Below, in pieces: positions 26,452 to 34,359 of a DNA stretch of 64,000 nucleotides. The stretch comes from Pseudomonadota bacterium. GTDB lineage: Bacteria > Pseudomonadota > Alphaproteobacteria > Sphingomonadales > Sphingomonadaceae. The stretch's first letter is position 1; every line of letters begins with the position of its first letter. The notes under the pieces were generated by a model. That model made no database searches. It was given only the letters and a program-made list of their open reading frames with translations, and was not told the DNA's origin. Position numbers and translations under genes: made by a program. The stretch is taken from positions 62,001-126,000 of the forward strand of contig JAFAFE010000005.1 of NCBI GenBank assembly GCA_023423655.1, written 5' to 3'.

Positions 26452-28044
26452 ATGAGCTATAGTGAAGACATCTCCAAGGCTACGGCCGTCATCACCGGTA
26501 ACGGCAAGCCGTGGGACGCGATTTCGGGTGAAAATATTGCCCGTATGCGCGCGCAGAACCGTTTCAAATCGGGCGTCGATATTGCGCGTTACACCGCCAA
26601 GATCATGCGCGACGATATGGCCGCTTATGATGCCGACCCCGCCAATTACACGCAATCCTTGGGCTGCTGGCACGGGTTCATCGCGCAGCAAAAGCTGATT
26701 TCGATCAAGAAGCATTTCGGCACCACCAAAGGCCGCTATATCTATCTGTCGGGATGGATGATTGCCGCGCTGCGCAGCGAATTCGGTCCGCTGCCCGACC
26801 AGTCGATGCACGAAAAAACCAGCGTTCCGGCGCTGATCGAGGAAATCTACACTTTCTTAAAGCAAGCCGATGCGCGCGAACTGGGCGGCCTGTTCCGCGA
26901 ACTTGATGCGGCGCGCGATGCGGGCGACGAGGTCAAGGCCAAGCAGGTCCAGCATCAAATCGACAATTTCGAAACCCATGTCGTTCCGATCATCGCCGAT
27001 ATTGATGCAGGGTTCGGCAATGCGGAAGCCACCTATCTTCTCGCCAAGAAGATGATCGAAGCGGGCGCTTGTGCGCTGCAGATCGAAAACCAAGTGTCGG
27101 ACGAAAAACAATGCGGTCACCAGGACGGCAAAGTCACGGTTCCGCATGAGGATTTCCTCGCGAAAATCCGTGCGCTGCGTTACGCTTTCATGGAAATGGG
27201 CGTTGAGGATGGCATCATTGTTTCCCGCACCGACAGCCTTGGCGCAGGCCTCACCAAGCAGATCGCCTTCACCCGCGAGCCCGGCGATATTGGTGACCAG
27301 TATAACAGCTTCCTCGATTGCGAAGAGGTGGATGGCGCGGGCAATCCGGGCGATGTCCTCATCAACCGCGATGGCAAGCTGATGCGTCCCAAGCGCCTGC
27401 CTTCGAACCTGTTCCAGTTCCGTGCCGGTTCGGGCGAAGACCGCTGCGTTCTCGATTGCATCACCTCGCTCCAAAATGGCGCGGACCTGTTGTGGATCGA
27501 AACCGAAAAGCCGCATATCGAACAGATTGCGGGCATGGTCGACCGTATCCGCGCGGTTATCCCGAATGCCAAGCTGGCCTATAATAATTCGCCTTCGTTC
27601 AACTGGACGCTGAATTTCCGCCAGCAAGTGTTCGATGCGTGGGAACAGGGCGGCAAGGATGTGTCGGCTTATGACCGGGCCAAGTTGATGAGCGTCGATT
27701 ATGACGCCACCCCCTTGGCGCAGGAAGCCGATGACCGCATCCGCACTTTCCAGCGCGATGCTGCGGCGCGGGCGGGGATTTTCCACCACCTCATCACGCT
27801 CCCGACCTATCATACGGCGGCGCTCTCGACCGATAACCTCGCCAAGGAATATTTCGGCGACCAAGGGATGCTCGGCTATGTCGAAGGCGTGCAGCGTAAG
27901 GAAATCCGCGAGGGCATTGCTTGTGTGAAGCACCAGAATATGTCGGGCAGCGACATTGGTGATGATCACAAGGAATATTTCTCCGGCGAAGCTGCGCTGA
28001 AAGCGGCGGGCAAGGACAATACGATGAACCAATTCGCGGCATAA
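26452..28044 (+). CDS. aceA: Isocitrate lyase
   Basis: A 530-residue enzyme of the longer isocitrate lyase subfamily. Visible signatures are CWHGFIAQQ near the N-terminus, PIIADIDAGFGN, the active-site stretch DEKQCGHQDGK (KQCGH in place of the common KKCGH) and AYNNSPSFNW. It cleaves isocitrate to succinate and glyoxylate in the glyoxylate bypass, allowing growth on acetate and fatty acids; this fits with the acyl-CoA catabolic genes at the right of the window. The start follows GAAGGGGCC. It is divergent from the ScfR-like regulator. Confidence 0.95.
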   Translation: MSYSEDISKATAVITGNGKPWDAISGENIARMRAQNRFKSGVDIARYTAKIMRDDMAAYDADPANYTQSLGCWHGFIAQQKLISIKKHFGTTKGRYIYLSGWMIAALRSEFGPLPDQSMHEKTSVPALIEEIYTFLKQADARELGGLFRELDAARDAGDEVKAKQVQHQIDNFETHVVPIIADIDAGFGNAEATYLLAKKMIEAGACALQIENQVSDEKQCGHQDGKVTVPHEDFLAKIRALRYAFMEMGVEDGIIVSRTDSLGAGLTKQIAFTREPGDIGDQYNSFLDCEEVDGAGNPGDVLINRDGKLMRPKRLPSNLFQFRAGSGEDRCVLDCITSLQNGADLLWIETEKPHIEQIAGMVDRIRAVIPNAKLAYNNSPSFNWTLNFRQQVFDAWEQGGKDVSAYDRAKLMSVDYDATPLAQEADDRIRTFQRDAAARAGIFHHLITLPTYHTAALSTDNLAKEYFGDQGMLGYVEGVQRKEIREGIACVKHQNMSGSDIGDDHKEYFSGEAALKAAGKDNTMNQFAA

Positions 28045-28076
28045 CGCCGCGGGTGGGAACCAATTCGCGGCATAAC
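28026..28076 (+). repeat. Partial tandem duplication of aceA 3' end
   Basis: The 20 bases at 28026-28045, which include the last codons and stop of aceA, are repeated exactly at 28057-28076, an offset of 31 bases. The second copy is outside the gene. Confidence 0.8.
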
Positions 28077-28091
28077 ATCCGCGATGGGAGG

Positions 28092-28125
28092 ACCGGCTGG
28101 CGCAACGAAGCCAGAGCCAGCCGGT
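28092..28125 (+). terminator. Hairpin after aceA
   Basis: Perfect ten-base stem ACCGGCTGGC/GCCAGCCGGT with a 14-base loop. No T-run follows, so it may stabilise the mRNA end or be a weak terminator. Confidence 0.5.
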
Positions 28126-28193
28126 TCCACCGACAAGACTAACGGCCCAGATTACCGACCCTGATTACCGATGAAGAAGAAAGGAATATCGTT

Positions 28194-28364
28194 ATGCCAG
28201 AGCCAGCACGGTCCCGCGCGGTCCTTTCCACCGCCGATTTTGAATTGCTGCGCACAGCGGTGCTTCATTATCTGAAAGCCATCGAAGACAAGCCGGAATC
28301 GGTGGAATATGCCAATCTTTACCACCGCCTCGGTAGCGCGCTCGGCGCGCCAAAGGGAAGCTAA
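28194..28364 (+). CDS. Small hypothetical protein, 56 aa
   Basis: ATG at 28194 is preceded by AAAGGAATATCGTT; the frame ends with TAA at 28362. The product begins MPEPARSRAVLSTADFELL and continues with a helical, acidic stretch (LRTAVLHYLKAIEDKPESVEYANL). I do not recognise the family. Codon use resembles the neighbouring genes, and its place downstream of aceA suggests co-expression. It has no signal peptide or membrane segment. Confidence 0.6.
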   Translation: MPEPARSRAVLSTADFELLRTAVLHYLKAIEDKPESVEYANLYHRLGSALGAPKGS

Positions 28365-28389
28365 GGCCTGAACATTTCAAGATAAACGG

Positions 28390-28488
28390 CCGGTGGAGCG
28401 CCGGGTAAGCGCAAACACCGGAACCGCAACCGATCTTTCCTGGGGAGGAAAGATAGCCGTCGGAAGGGGAAACCTTTCCGGCGGCTAT
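28390..28488. ncRNA. Candidate structured RNA with three consecutive hairpins
   Basis: Three hairpins follow one another: CCGGTG/CACCGG (28390-28421), ATCTTTCCT-GGGG-AGGAAAGAT (28433-28454, perfect nine-base stem) and a long stem ATAGCCG...CGGCTAT (28453-28488) capped by a GAAA tetraloop on the plus strand. No ribosome site or plausible protein accompanies them. The GAAA cap favours the plus strand; on the minus strand the second loop would be CCCC within UCCUCCCC, like anti-Shine-Dalgarno sRNA loops. I cannot match it to a named family. Confidence 0.45.
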
Positions 28489-29352
28489 TTCATGGGGAGC
28501 GAGGAGATGCGGGGCGGAGTATTAGGTCCGATTTGGGACTATTTGTGTGAGTGGCAGATCGCCTGCCTGCCTGAGTGCGATTATTCCTTCATGCCCATCG
28601 GAGCGCGGGCATCCGATGCGGGTCTGATAACGCTAACAGGTGTCGACACCCCTTTACAGGCACACAGCTTCAAGCCTTTCGGCGCAAGCCTCCACGCAAA
28701 AGCCCCCGCCCCTTCCAAGCGCGCCCACGCCTTCCACGCGCCCGCTCCCCCCCAAAACGCAAACGGGCGCTGGATATGAAACCCAGCGCCCACTGCGCTA
28801 TCGTAAAAATAAGCGGACTTTCTTTGCCCTGAAGGTCAATGCCGTCCGTATTTTCGCGTCAGCGTCCGGAAAAACATGCGTCCAAACCTCTAAGGCCCAG
28901 CCGCCTGCTTCCTATAGGCCATCCGCCCGGTGAGGGGGGACAGCCGGACCTGTTCCGATGATATGCTTATGCTTGGCCTTTAGCGGGACGCATCTGCCTC
29001 ATCACCAACAGGGTGTGACGGTTTTGGATGTCCGGCCATTTTTGCCTAGGTGTTTGGGCAGCCTGAAAGCAAAAGCGGCGTTCATCCGCGATCATCACAT
29101 GGTGAATTTTACGGTATCGCAGCCATGCCGTTTCATCGGTCTGCCGATCATCCGGTCCTCGCGTGAAGCAAGGTCCGGCCATCTTGTGACCGCGAACGGA
29201 GGCACGCCTTGGCAACCATTCACCACTCGCCCGTTGCGCCGCACAATCCGGTTTCTGATCCCAAGCGCCGGTTTCTCATGGAAAACCATGTGAAATCCGG
29301 ACCTCGCCGATCATCGCCATTGAGCTTTGCACCGTGTCGATAAGGTCAAGGT
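28489..29352. other. Long non-coding stretch
   Basis: No frame here has both a ribosome site and natural amino acid composition. Apart from the hairpin at 28764-28791 nothing recognisable is seen. It forms one block with the flanking hairpin cluster and DnaA-box region, about 1.1 kb without a protein gene. Confidence 0.5.
28764..28791 (-). terminator. Terminator-like hairpin
   Basis: Perfect nine-base stem GGGCGCTGG/CCAGCGCCC with a ten-base loop. Read on the minus strand it is followed by GTTTGCGTTTT, so it could end an unidentified minus-strand transcript starting between 28800 and 29500. Confidence 0.4.
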
Positions 29353-29453
29353 GACTCGCACCACCGAGTCGCGGCAAATGAAAAAATGCGATTTATCCAC
29401 AGGAGTTTCAGTAAATTGTGGATAAGTCCACCTACGCGTAATTTAATTACGCG
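29353..29453. promoter_or_regulatory. DnaA-box pair, GANTC sites and AT-rich palindrome
   Basis: Two perfect E. coli-type DnaA boxes in opposite orientation, TTATCCACA (29393-29401) and TGTGGATAA (29417-29425), lie beside two GANTC sites (29353-29357, 29366-29370), the target of the alphaproteobacterial CcrM methylase. A perfect palindrome CGCGTAATTTAATTACGCG follows at 29435-29453. This could be a replication-origin fragment or a DnaA- and CcrM-controlled promoter. Confidence 0.5.
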
Positions 29454-29524
29454 ACATACGCCGCGCTACGCCCATATGGCCATGCGCGAAGGGATGCTGT
29501 TGCGGATTGCGTAAAGGGCCGCCG

Positions 29525-30526
29525 TTAAGGCCGCGGCCCCACATCGCCCTGCCCGACTGTGCTTGAGGCCATCTCCAGCATCTTGTCGAGGCTGCGCTTG
29601 GCGGCGAGGCGCAATTCTTCGTCAATTTCGACACGCGGCTCCAGATCGCGCAGCGCGAGATAGAGTTTTTCCATCGTATTCAATGCCATATAGGGGCAGA
29701 CATTACAGTTGCAGTTGCCGTCCGCGCCCGGTGCGCCGATAAAAGTCTTTTCCGGCACCGCTTTTTCCATCTGGTGGATGATATGCGGTTCGGTCGCGAC
29801 AATCAGCGTGTCGCCTTCCATCGTCTTGGCATAATTTAAAATGCCGCTGGTGGAGCCCACATAATCGGCATGTTCGACAATATAGCCCGGACATTCGGGG
29901 TGGGCAGCGACCGGCGCGTCGGGATGCTGCGCCTTCAATTTGATCAGCTCGGTTTCGCTAAACGCTTCATGGACGATGCACACGCCCGGCCATAACAGCA
30001 TCTCGCGGCCCAGCTTGCGCGACAAATAACCGCCCAGATGCTTGTCGGGGCCAAAGATGATTTTCTGTTCGGGCGGGATTTGCGACAGGATTTTTTCCGC
30101 CGAGGACGAGGTCACGATCACATCGGACAGTGCCTTCACCTCGGTCGAACAGTTGATATAGGTGAGCGCGATATGGTCGGGATGCGCTTCGCGAAACGCT
30201 TTGAACTGCGCGGGCGGGCAGCTATCTTCAAGACTGCATCCCGCGTCCAGATCCGGCAGCACGACAATTTTTTCGGGCGACAAAATCTTGGCGGTATCGG
30301 CCATGAATTTGACCCCGCAAAAAGCGATAACATCGGCGTCGGTTTCCGCTGCTTTGCGCGACAATTCAAGGCTGTCACCGACAAAATCGGCAATATCCTG
30401 GATTTCCGGCTTTTGGTAATAATGGGCGAGGATCACCGCATTGCGCTCTTTGCGCAAACGTTCAATCTCTGCGCGAATATCGACACCCTGCAAGGTGCCG
30501 CCGATACCGTTACGTGCGTCCATCAT
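29525..30526 (-). CDS. nadA: Quinolinate synthase
   Basis: A 333-residue NadA: HYYQKPEIQDIADFVGDSL near the N-terminus, cysteines expected to ligand the [4Fe-4S] cluster in YINCSTEVKA, HPECPGY and the C-terminal CNCNVCPYM, and GSTSGILNYA. It condenses iminoaspartate with dihydroxyacetone phosphate to make quinolinate for NAD. Two ATG codons (30526, 30523) could start it. nadB and nadC are not adjacent. It follows the DUF4230 and metallo-hydrolase genes on the same strand with a 90-base gap. Confidence 0.95.
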   Translation of the reverse strand: MMDARNGIGGTLQGVDIRAEIERLRKERNAVILAHYYQKPEIQDIADFVGDSLELSRKAAETDADVIAFCGVKFMADTAKILSPEKIVVLPDLDAGCSLEDSCPPAQFKAFREAHPDHIALTYINCSTEVKALSDVIVTSSSAEKILSQIPPEQKIIFGPDKHLGGYLSRKLGREMLLWPGVCIVHEAFSETELIKLKAQHPDAPVAAHPECPGYIVEHADYVGSTSGILNYAKTMEGDTLIVATEPHIIHQMEKAVPEKTFIGAPGADGNCNCNVCPYMALNTMEKLYLALRDLEPRVEIDEELRLAAKRSLDKMLEMASSTVGQGDVGPRP

Positions 30527-30616
30527 TCATCCCTTTATAGTTGCCCCCTAAATGGCGGCAGCGGGACGATTGCGCAAGACCTATGGGCAATCCGCTCTGC
30601 CGATGGCGCGTATGGC

Positions 30617-31237
30617 TCAGCCTTCGTCGGCAAAATAGACTTTGACGCCCGCATCCACGCCGGCGGATTTGAGCGGGGCGCTAAAGCTGCGTTTGACGAT
30701 AGCGCGCACCGCCGCCTTGGCTTGCTCCATCGGGCCTTTGGCGCGGGCTTGTTCCAAAAGTTGGGCTTCGGCGCTGCGGCGGCTGGCGCGGTCGATGCCG
30801 CCCTCTTTTTTGGCGAGCGGAACGGGCTTGCCCCCGCCGCGCCAGCGCGCAATCGCGTCATGGACAATATCCGGCCCGTTCACGCGCAATTTCGGGAGCT
30901 TTATCTCCAGCTCCTTGGTGGTTGCATTCCATTCAAGATCGGAAGCGCGCACGCCTTCGACATCGACTTCATAACGCACCGTGCCGGGGACAAGGAGCAA
31001 TTGCGGCGACCCCGCCGACGATACGGTTTGCGGCACCACCGCGACATAGCGCGCGATGAAGGGGGTCAGCACTTGCTGTTCTTTCAGCGTTTCGAGGCTG
31101 GCCTGAACGATCATTTGCGGGTCGCCATCAGGGGTCGCAGCACGGCGGCTATTCCATCCGGCGAGGAGACCGATAAGGATGAGGGCGGCGATGCCCCATC
31201 CCCATAAGCGGTTGCCGCCGGGCAATGCACCGCTCAT
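30617..31237 (-). CDS. DUF4230-family membrane-anchored protein
   Basis: A 206-residue protein with one N-terminal membrane helix (WGWGIAALILIGLLAGW, about 12-28) and a periplasmic DUF4230-type domain (LTPFIARYVAVV, VPGTVRYEVDV, ELEIKLPKLRVNGPDI). The function is unknown. The start at 31237 overlaps the stop of the upstream metallo-hydrolase gene (ATGA), so they are translated together. The family call is from overall pattern. Confidence 0.75.
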   Translation of the reverse strand: MSGALPGGNRLWGWGIAALILIGLLAGWNSRRAATPDGDPQMIVQASLETLKEQQVLTPFIARYVAVVPQTVSSAGSPQLLLVPGTVRYEVDVEGVRASDLEWNATTKELEIKLPKLRVNGPDIVHDAIARWRGGGKPVPLAKKEGGIDRASRRSAEAQLLEQARAKGPMEQAKAAVRAIVKRSFSAPLKSAGVDAGVKVYFADEG

Positions 31238-32109
31238 CCGGTGAGGCTCCACACGCCATCGGCATCTTCGGTAACGCGGCCGCGGATCTGCAATTCGAGC
31301 AAATGGGCAAGCACCGATCGGCCCGCCGCTCCGTGCAGGCGCGGGTCGAGGCCTTTATACATTTCGGCGACAAAATCGTCGATGCGTTGCGGCCCGCGTT
31401 CGAGCATCCGCACAATCTGCCCTTCGCGCTGCTTGCGGTGGCCCATCATACCGCGCGCGAGCCGTTGCGGTTTATCCACCGGCGCGCCGTGGGCGGGATA
31501 ATAGATGCGGTCCTGAGGCCGGTCGATCAGCTTTTGGAGGCTATCCATATAGGCCGCCATATCGCCATCGGGCGGGGAAATGACGCTGGTGGACCAGCCC
31601 ATAATATGGTCGCCGGTAAACAGTGCGCCGCTTTCCTCCAGCGCATAGCAAAGATGGTTCGATGTATGCCCCGGTGTCGCTACCGCCGTCAGCGTCCAGC
31701 CTTCGCCGCGCACAATGTCGCCATCGGCCATGACCGCATCGGCGCGATAGGTCCGGTCGAACGATGCGTCAGCGCGCGGGCCGCTATCGTCGAGGACGAG
31801 GGGCGCACAGCCGATGATCGGCGCACTGGTTTTGGCCTGAAGCGGAACTGCCGCCGGACTATGGTCGCGGTGCGTGTGGGTGCACATGATCGCAATGATG
31901 TCGCGCGCGCCTACCGCTTGGATAAGGGCTTCCAGATGGTCGGCATCGTCGGGGCCGGGGTCAATCACCGCAACATCCTTGCCGCCACCGACAATATAGG
32001 TTTGTGTGCCGGTATAGGTGTAAGGCGACGGATTGCCCGCAAGCAATCGCTGCACCAAAGGCTCAACCTGTTCGATCAGGCCGACAGGACCGGGGGGCGG
32101 AATATTCAT
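31234..32109 (-). CDS. MBL-fold metallo-hydrolase (LACTB2-like)
   Basis: A 291-residue metallo-beta-lactamase-fold enzyme with the metal motif HTHRDH (78-83), VIDPGPDD earlier, TPGHTSNHLCY and FTGDHIMGW downstream, and a C-terminal winged-helix segment (MYKGLDPRLHGAAGRSVLAHLLEL) typical of the LACTB2/RNase-like hydrolase group. The substrate cannot be told from sequence. It is the first gene of the operon with DUF4230 and, after a gap, nadA. Confidence 0.88.
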   Translation of the reverse strand: MNIPPPGPVGLIEQVEPLVQRLLAGNPSPYTYTGTQTYIVGGGKDVAVIDPGPDDADHLEALIQAVGARDIIAIMCTHTHRDHSPAAVPLQAKTSAPIIGCAPLVLDDSGPRADASFDRTYRADAVMADGDIVRGEGWTLTAVATPGHTSNHLCYALEESGALFTGDHIMGWSTSVISPPDGDMAAYMDSLQKLIDRPQDRIYYPAHGAPVDKPQRLARGMMGHRKQREGQIVRMLERGPQRIDDFVAEMYKGLDPRLHGAAGRSVLAHLLELQIRGRVTEDADGVWSLTG

Positions 32110-32323
32110 GACAGGCCTTGTGGCAAATCCCGCGCAGCTTTTGAAGGATTTGTTGGATCGGGTTCCCGTCTTTGTGCGCGGCGATTTTAGGATGCTTGTT
32201 TAGGCGCGGGGAAAAAGCAACCGGCGGCCCGCGCCTTATTCTGTCGGGATTATTTACAAAGCCGCCCCGCGTTCATCTTTTGCTTACCATCATAAGCGGC
32301 AGAAACCGGCGCTTGATCTAAAG

Positions 32324-32339
32324 TGGCACGCGCGGTGCA
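32324..32339 (+). promoter_or_regulatory. Sigma-54 (-24/-12) promoter, unit 1
   Basis: TGGCACG-CGCG-GTGCA matches the RpoN consensus TGGCACG-N4-TTGCA with one mismatch and exact spacing. It precedes the first structured RNA unit. Confidence 0.65.
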
Positions 32340-32349
32340 TAGTTTCCGA

Positions 32350-32424
32350 TATTCCTGAGTGTTTCGCTCCAGAGAGGCGGGTTCGGACCGGATTGGTCCC
32401 TGATCCGACCCGCCCTCACCCGGC
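32350..32424 (+). ncRNA. Sigma-54-driven structured RNA candidate, unit 1
   Basis: Starts about 12 bases after the -12 element. A block TTCCTGAGTGTTTCGCTC at 32352 is followed by a hairpin (GGCGGGTTCGGA pairing with TCCGACCCGCC, 32377-32415) and ends in CGCCCTCACCCG. No open reading frame fits. A paralogue lies 268 bases downstream, with a changed but still paired stem. Confidence 0.55.
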
Positions 32425-32591
32425 ATCCCGACAATTTGAAGCCACAGCCCGCCCGCGTTGATACGCGCGGACATATGCGCTTGCCGGAGATTACGCCCAT
32501 CCCGTTGATTGTCGGGCATTTTTACACCCAAGCGGCGCGTTAATAAACCGCACACCATTAGGTAGCGCAAAAATCCGCGCGTGCCGCAAAT

Positions 32592-32607
32592 TGGCACGCG
32601 CGCTGCA
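32592..32607 (+). promoter_or_regulatory. Sigma-54 (-24/-12) promoter, unit 2
   Basis: TGGCACG-CGCG-CTGCA, again one mismatch from the RpoN consensus with exact spacing. It is part of an inverted repeat GCGCGTGCC/GGCACGCGC (32577-32601). Confidence 0.65.
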
Positions 32608-32617
32608 TAGATTAAAT

Positions 32618-32694
32618 TGTTCCTAAGTGTCTCGCTCTAGAGAGAGCGGGCCAGTCCCGGTCTGGTCCCCGGTCTGGCCCGCCCTCACCCGCTT
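32618..32694 (+). ncRNA. Sigma-54-driven structured RNA candidate, unit 2
   Basis: Paralogue of unit 1: TTCCTAAGTGTCTCGCTC at 32620 lies at the same distance (13 bases) from the promoter, followed by a perfect stem GCGGGCCAG/CTGGCCCGC and the same CGCCCTCACCCG end. The stems of the two units differ in sequence but both pair, as expected for a selected RNA structure. Confidence 0.55.
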
Positions 32695-32727
32695 CTTCAA
32701 AGTTATGAAAAAGCTGGCGCTATTGCC

Positions 32728-33234
32728 TCATTGTGCCATTTCATTGGCAAAAGCCGCATAGACAGCGCGCCGTGTTTCCGAGTCAGGCAAGGCTCTATAT
32801 GCCATATAATGGTCGCGGGCGCGTCCAAGCTGCGCGTGACGCGCTTTCTCGTCCAATGCTTCAGCCGAACAATTAATAACCTTGACCAGCCGCGTCGTCT
32901 TTGCGGTGCGGATGGTGCGTTCCAACAATAAGCTACTCACATCGCCATTGCTGACACATTGCGACAGCACATCCTGCAATGCGAGACCGGACACGGCATT
33001 TTGCGTCAGCACCATATAGTCGCGCATAATCCCGTTCGTGGTGTCATAATTGACCAACCGCACGGCCTCATAAGCATCCCGGCCTTTGGAAAGTGTCGGG
33101 ACATAAGGCATCGCAGAAATATTGGGCTCAGGCATCGGCGTGAACGGGCTGGCCAGAAACGAGGGAGGCTCAGGCTGCGCGTGGGCGGCCGTCGCAAGAC
33201 AAAGAACAGCAACCGCAAGGACAATGCTTTTCAT
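32728..33234 (-). CDS. Secreted hypothetical protein, 168 aa
   Basis: The N-terminus MKSIVLAVAVLCLATAAHAQP is a clear signal peptide with a cleavage site after AHA, so the mature protein of about 149 residues is periplasmic or released. It has two cysteines (in LSQCVSNGD and KVINCSAE) that could form a disulfide, and a helical, Ala/Arg-rich C-terminus. I do not recognise the domain. GGAGGAA lies just upstream of the ATG. It is a single-gene unit between the tandem RNA elements and the glutaredoxin operon. Confidence 0.7.
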   Translation of the reverse strand: MKSIVLAVAVLCLATAAHAQPEPPSFLASPFTPMPEPNISAMPYVPTLSKGRDAYEAVRLVNYDTTNGIMRDYMVLTQNAVSGLALQDVLSQCVSNGDVSSLLLERTIRTAKTTRLVKVINCSAEALDEKARHAQLGRARDHYMAYRALPDSETRRAVYAAFANEMAQ

Positions 33235-33325
33235 AAGTTCCTCCTATATGTGCGAAGGAAGATATGCCTCACATGTTACAGTGTCAATTCGGCGGCATGG
33301 TCGATCAGGGGCAGGAGCTAGTTAC

Positions 33326-33661
33326 TCAGCCCTCGGCAGCAGCAACGCCTTCGTCGGCCATCAACTGTTGCAGTTCACCCGCTTCATACATTTCCATCAT
33401 AATGTCGGAGCCGCCGACAAATTCGCCCTTCACATAAAGCTGGGGAATGGTCGGCCAATCGGAATATTCCTTGATGCCCTGGCGCACTTCCATGTCCTGC
33501 AACACATCAACGCTTTCATATTTGACGCCGAGATGATCGAGAATGGCAATCGCGCGGCTGGAAAAGCCGCATTGCGGGAAAAGGGGCGAGCCCTTCATGA
33601 ACAGCACAACGTCATTATTCTTGACGAGAGCATCAATGCGGGATTGGGCGGGGGTGGACAT
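33326..33661 (-). CDS. grxD: Monothiol glutaredoxin Grx4
   Basis: A 111-residue monothiol glutaredoxin with the CGFS active site (Cys31 in FPQCGFSSRA), WPTIPQLYVKGEFVGG and GSDIMMEMYEAGEL. Grx4 proteins carry a [2Fe-2S] cluster, often with a BolA partner, and deliver it to apo-proteins or report iron status. The bolA gene lies 20 bases upstream on the same strand, matching that partnership. Confidence 0.95.
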   Translation of the reverse strand: MSTPAQSRIDALVKNNDVVLFMKGSPLFPQCGFSSRAIAILDHLGVKYESVDVLQDMEVRQGIKEYSDWPTIPQLYVKGEFVGGSDIMMEMYEAGELQQLMADEGVAAAEG

Positions 33662-33681
33662 AGCAGTCTCCTGTTCGGGGC

Positions 33682-33915
33682 CTATTCGGGAAGGGCTGTG
33701 GTGAGTTGGAGCGCGTGCAAAGTCGTGCCCATATGTTCGCCGAGCGCGGCATAAACCGCGCGCTGTTGCTTGATGCGCGGGATCCCGCGAAAGCTTTCCG
33801 ACACGACATGCGCGGCATAATGGTCGCCATCACCGGCAAGGTCGGTGATCGTCACCTGCGCATCGGGGATCGCATCGCGGATCATGGTTTCAATCGTTTC
33901 GGCGCTCATCGGCAT
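33682..33915 (-). CDS. BolA-family protein
   Basis: A 77-residue BolA/IbaG-type protein: the family pattern AQVTITDLAGDGDHYAAHVVSESF followed by RIKQQRAVYAAL and a C-terminal HALQLTT helix-strand. BolA proteins bind monothiol glutaredoxins through a shared [2Fe-2S] cluster. It lies between the DUF1476 and grxD genes, 13 and 20 bases away, in one operon. A second ATG two codons downstream is an equally plausible start. Confidence 0.93.
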   Translation of the reverse strand: MPMSAETIETMIRDAIPDAQVTITDLAGDGDHYAAHVVSESFRGIPRIKQQRAVYAALGEHMGTTLHALQLTTALPE

Positions 33916-33928
33916 GGCGGAATAGGCC

Positions 33929-34252
33929 TCAAATCTCGCTCATCAACTGGCGGCGCGCTTCGATAAGCTTTTCATCGAGCGCCTGACGGATACCGGCATC
34001 GTCAATATCGATACCGGCCGAGACCAGATCGCCTAACAATTTGCGGACCACATCTTCATCGCCTGCTTCTTCGAAATCGGCCTGCACTACGCTTTTGGCA
34101 TAGGCGTCGGTTTCTTCGGGGGTCAGGCCCATTTTTTCTGCCGCCCATTGGCCGACCAGCTTGTTGCGGCGCGCATTGACACGGAAATTCATTTCCTCGT
34201 CGCGGGCAAATTTGGTTTCAAAAGCGCGTTCGCGGTCGTCGAAGGTCGTCAT
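33929..34252 (-). CDS. DUF1476 protein (F1-ATPase zeta-type inhibitor)
   Basis: A 107-residue alphaproteobacterial DUF1476 protein: MTTFDDRERAFETKFARDEE at the start, RRNKLVGQWAAEKMGL, and AGIDIDDAGIRQALDEK at the end. Members of this family act as the zeta subunit that blocks ATP hydrolysis by F1F0-ATPase in Paracoccus and relatives. It heads the operon with bolA and grxD. Inhibitory activity varies among species, so the role here is inferred from the family. Confidence 0.92.
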   Translation of the reverse strand: MTTFDDRERAFETKFARDEEMNFRVNARRNKLVGQWAAEKMGLTPEETDAYAKSVVQADFEEAGDEDVVRKLLGDLVSAGIDIDDAGIRQALDEKLIEARRQLMSEI

Positions 34253-34359
34253 GGTCAGGCTGTCCCCTTTTGGAAATCACAGTCAATGCAGCAGATAGGG
34301 TGGCAAGCCCCCTTTCGCAAGGCGGTTGACGGCAGGAAAGTTTCCGCCAAAAGGACCGC

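Noticed and set aside
26857..28032. 391-codon minus-strand open frame
   Set aside because: Antisense shadow of isocitrate lyase; no family pattern or ribosome site.
28445..28500. GAGGAAAG as a possible RNase P RNA start
   Set aside because: Only the eight-base start agrees; the downstream universally conserved RNase P segments are not found.
28393..28779. 128-codon plus-strand open frame
   Set aside because: It spans the hairpin cluster, begins without a ribosome site and has no coherent protein character.
28880..28980. Possible SRP (4.5S) RNA on the minus strand because of ACAGGTCCGG and GGAAGCAG
   Set aside because: The two fragments are too far apart and the apical SRP loop cannot be formed between them.
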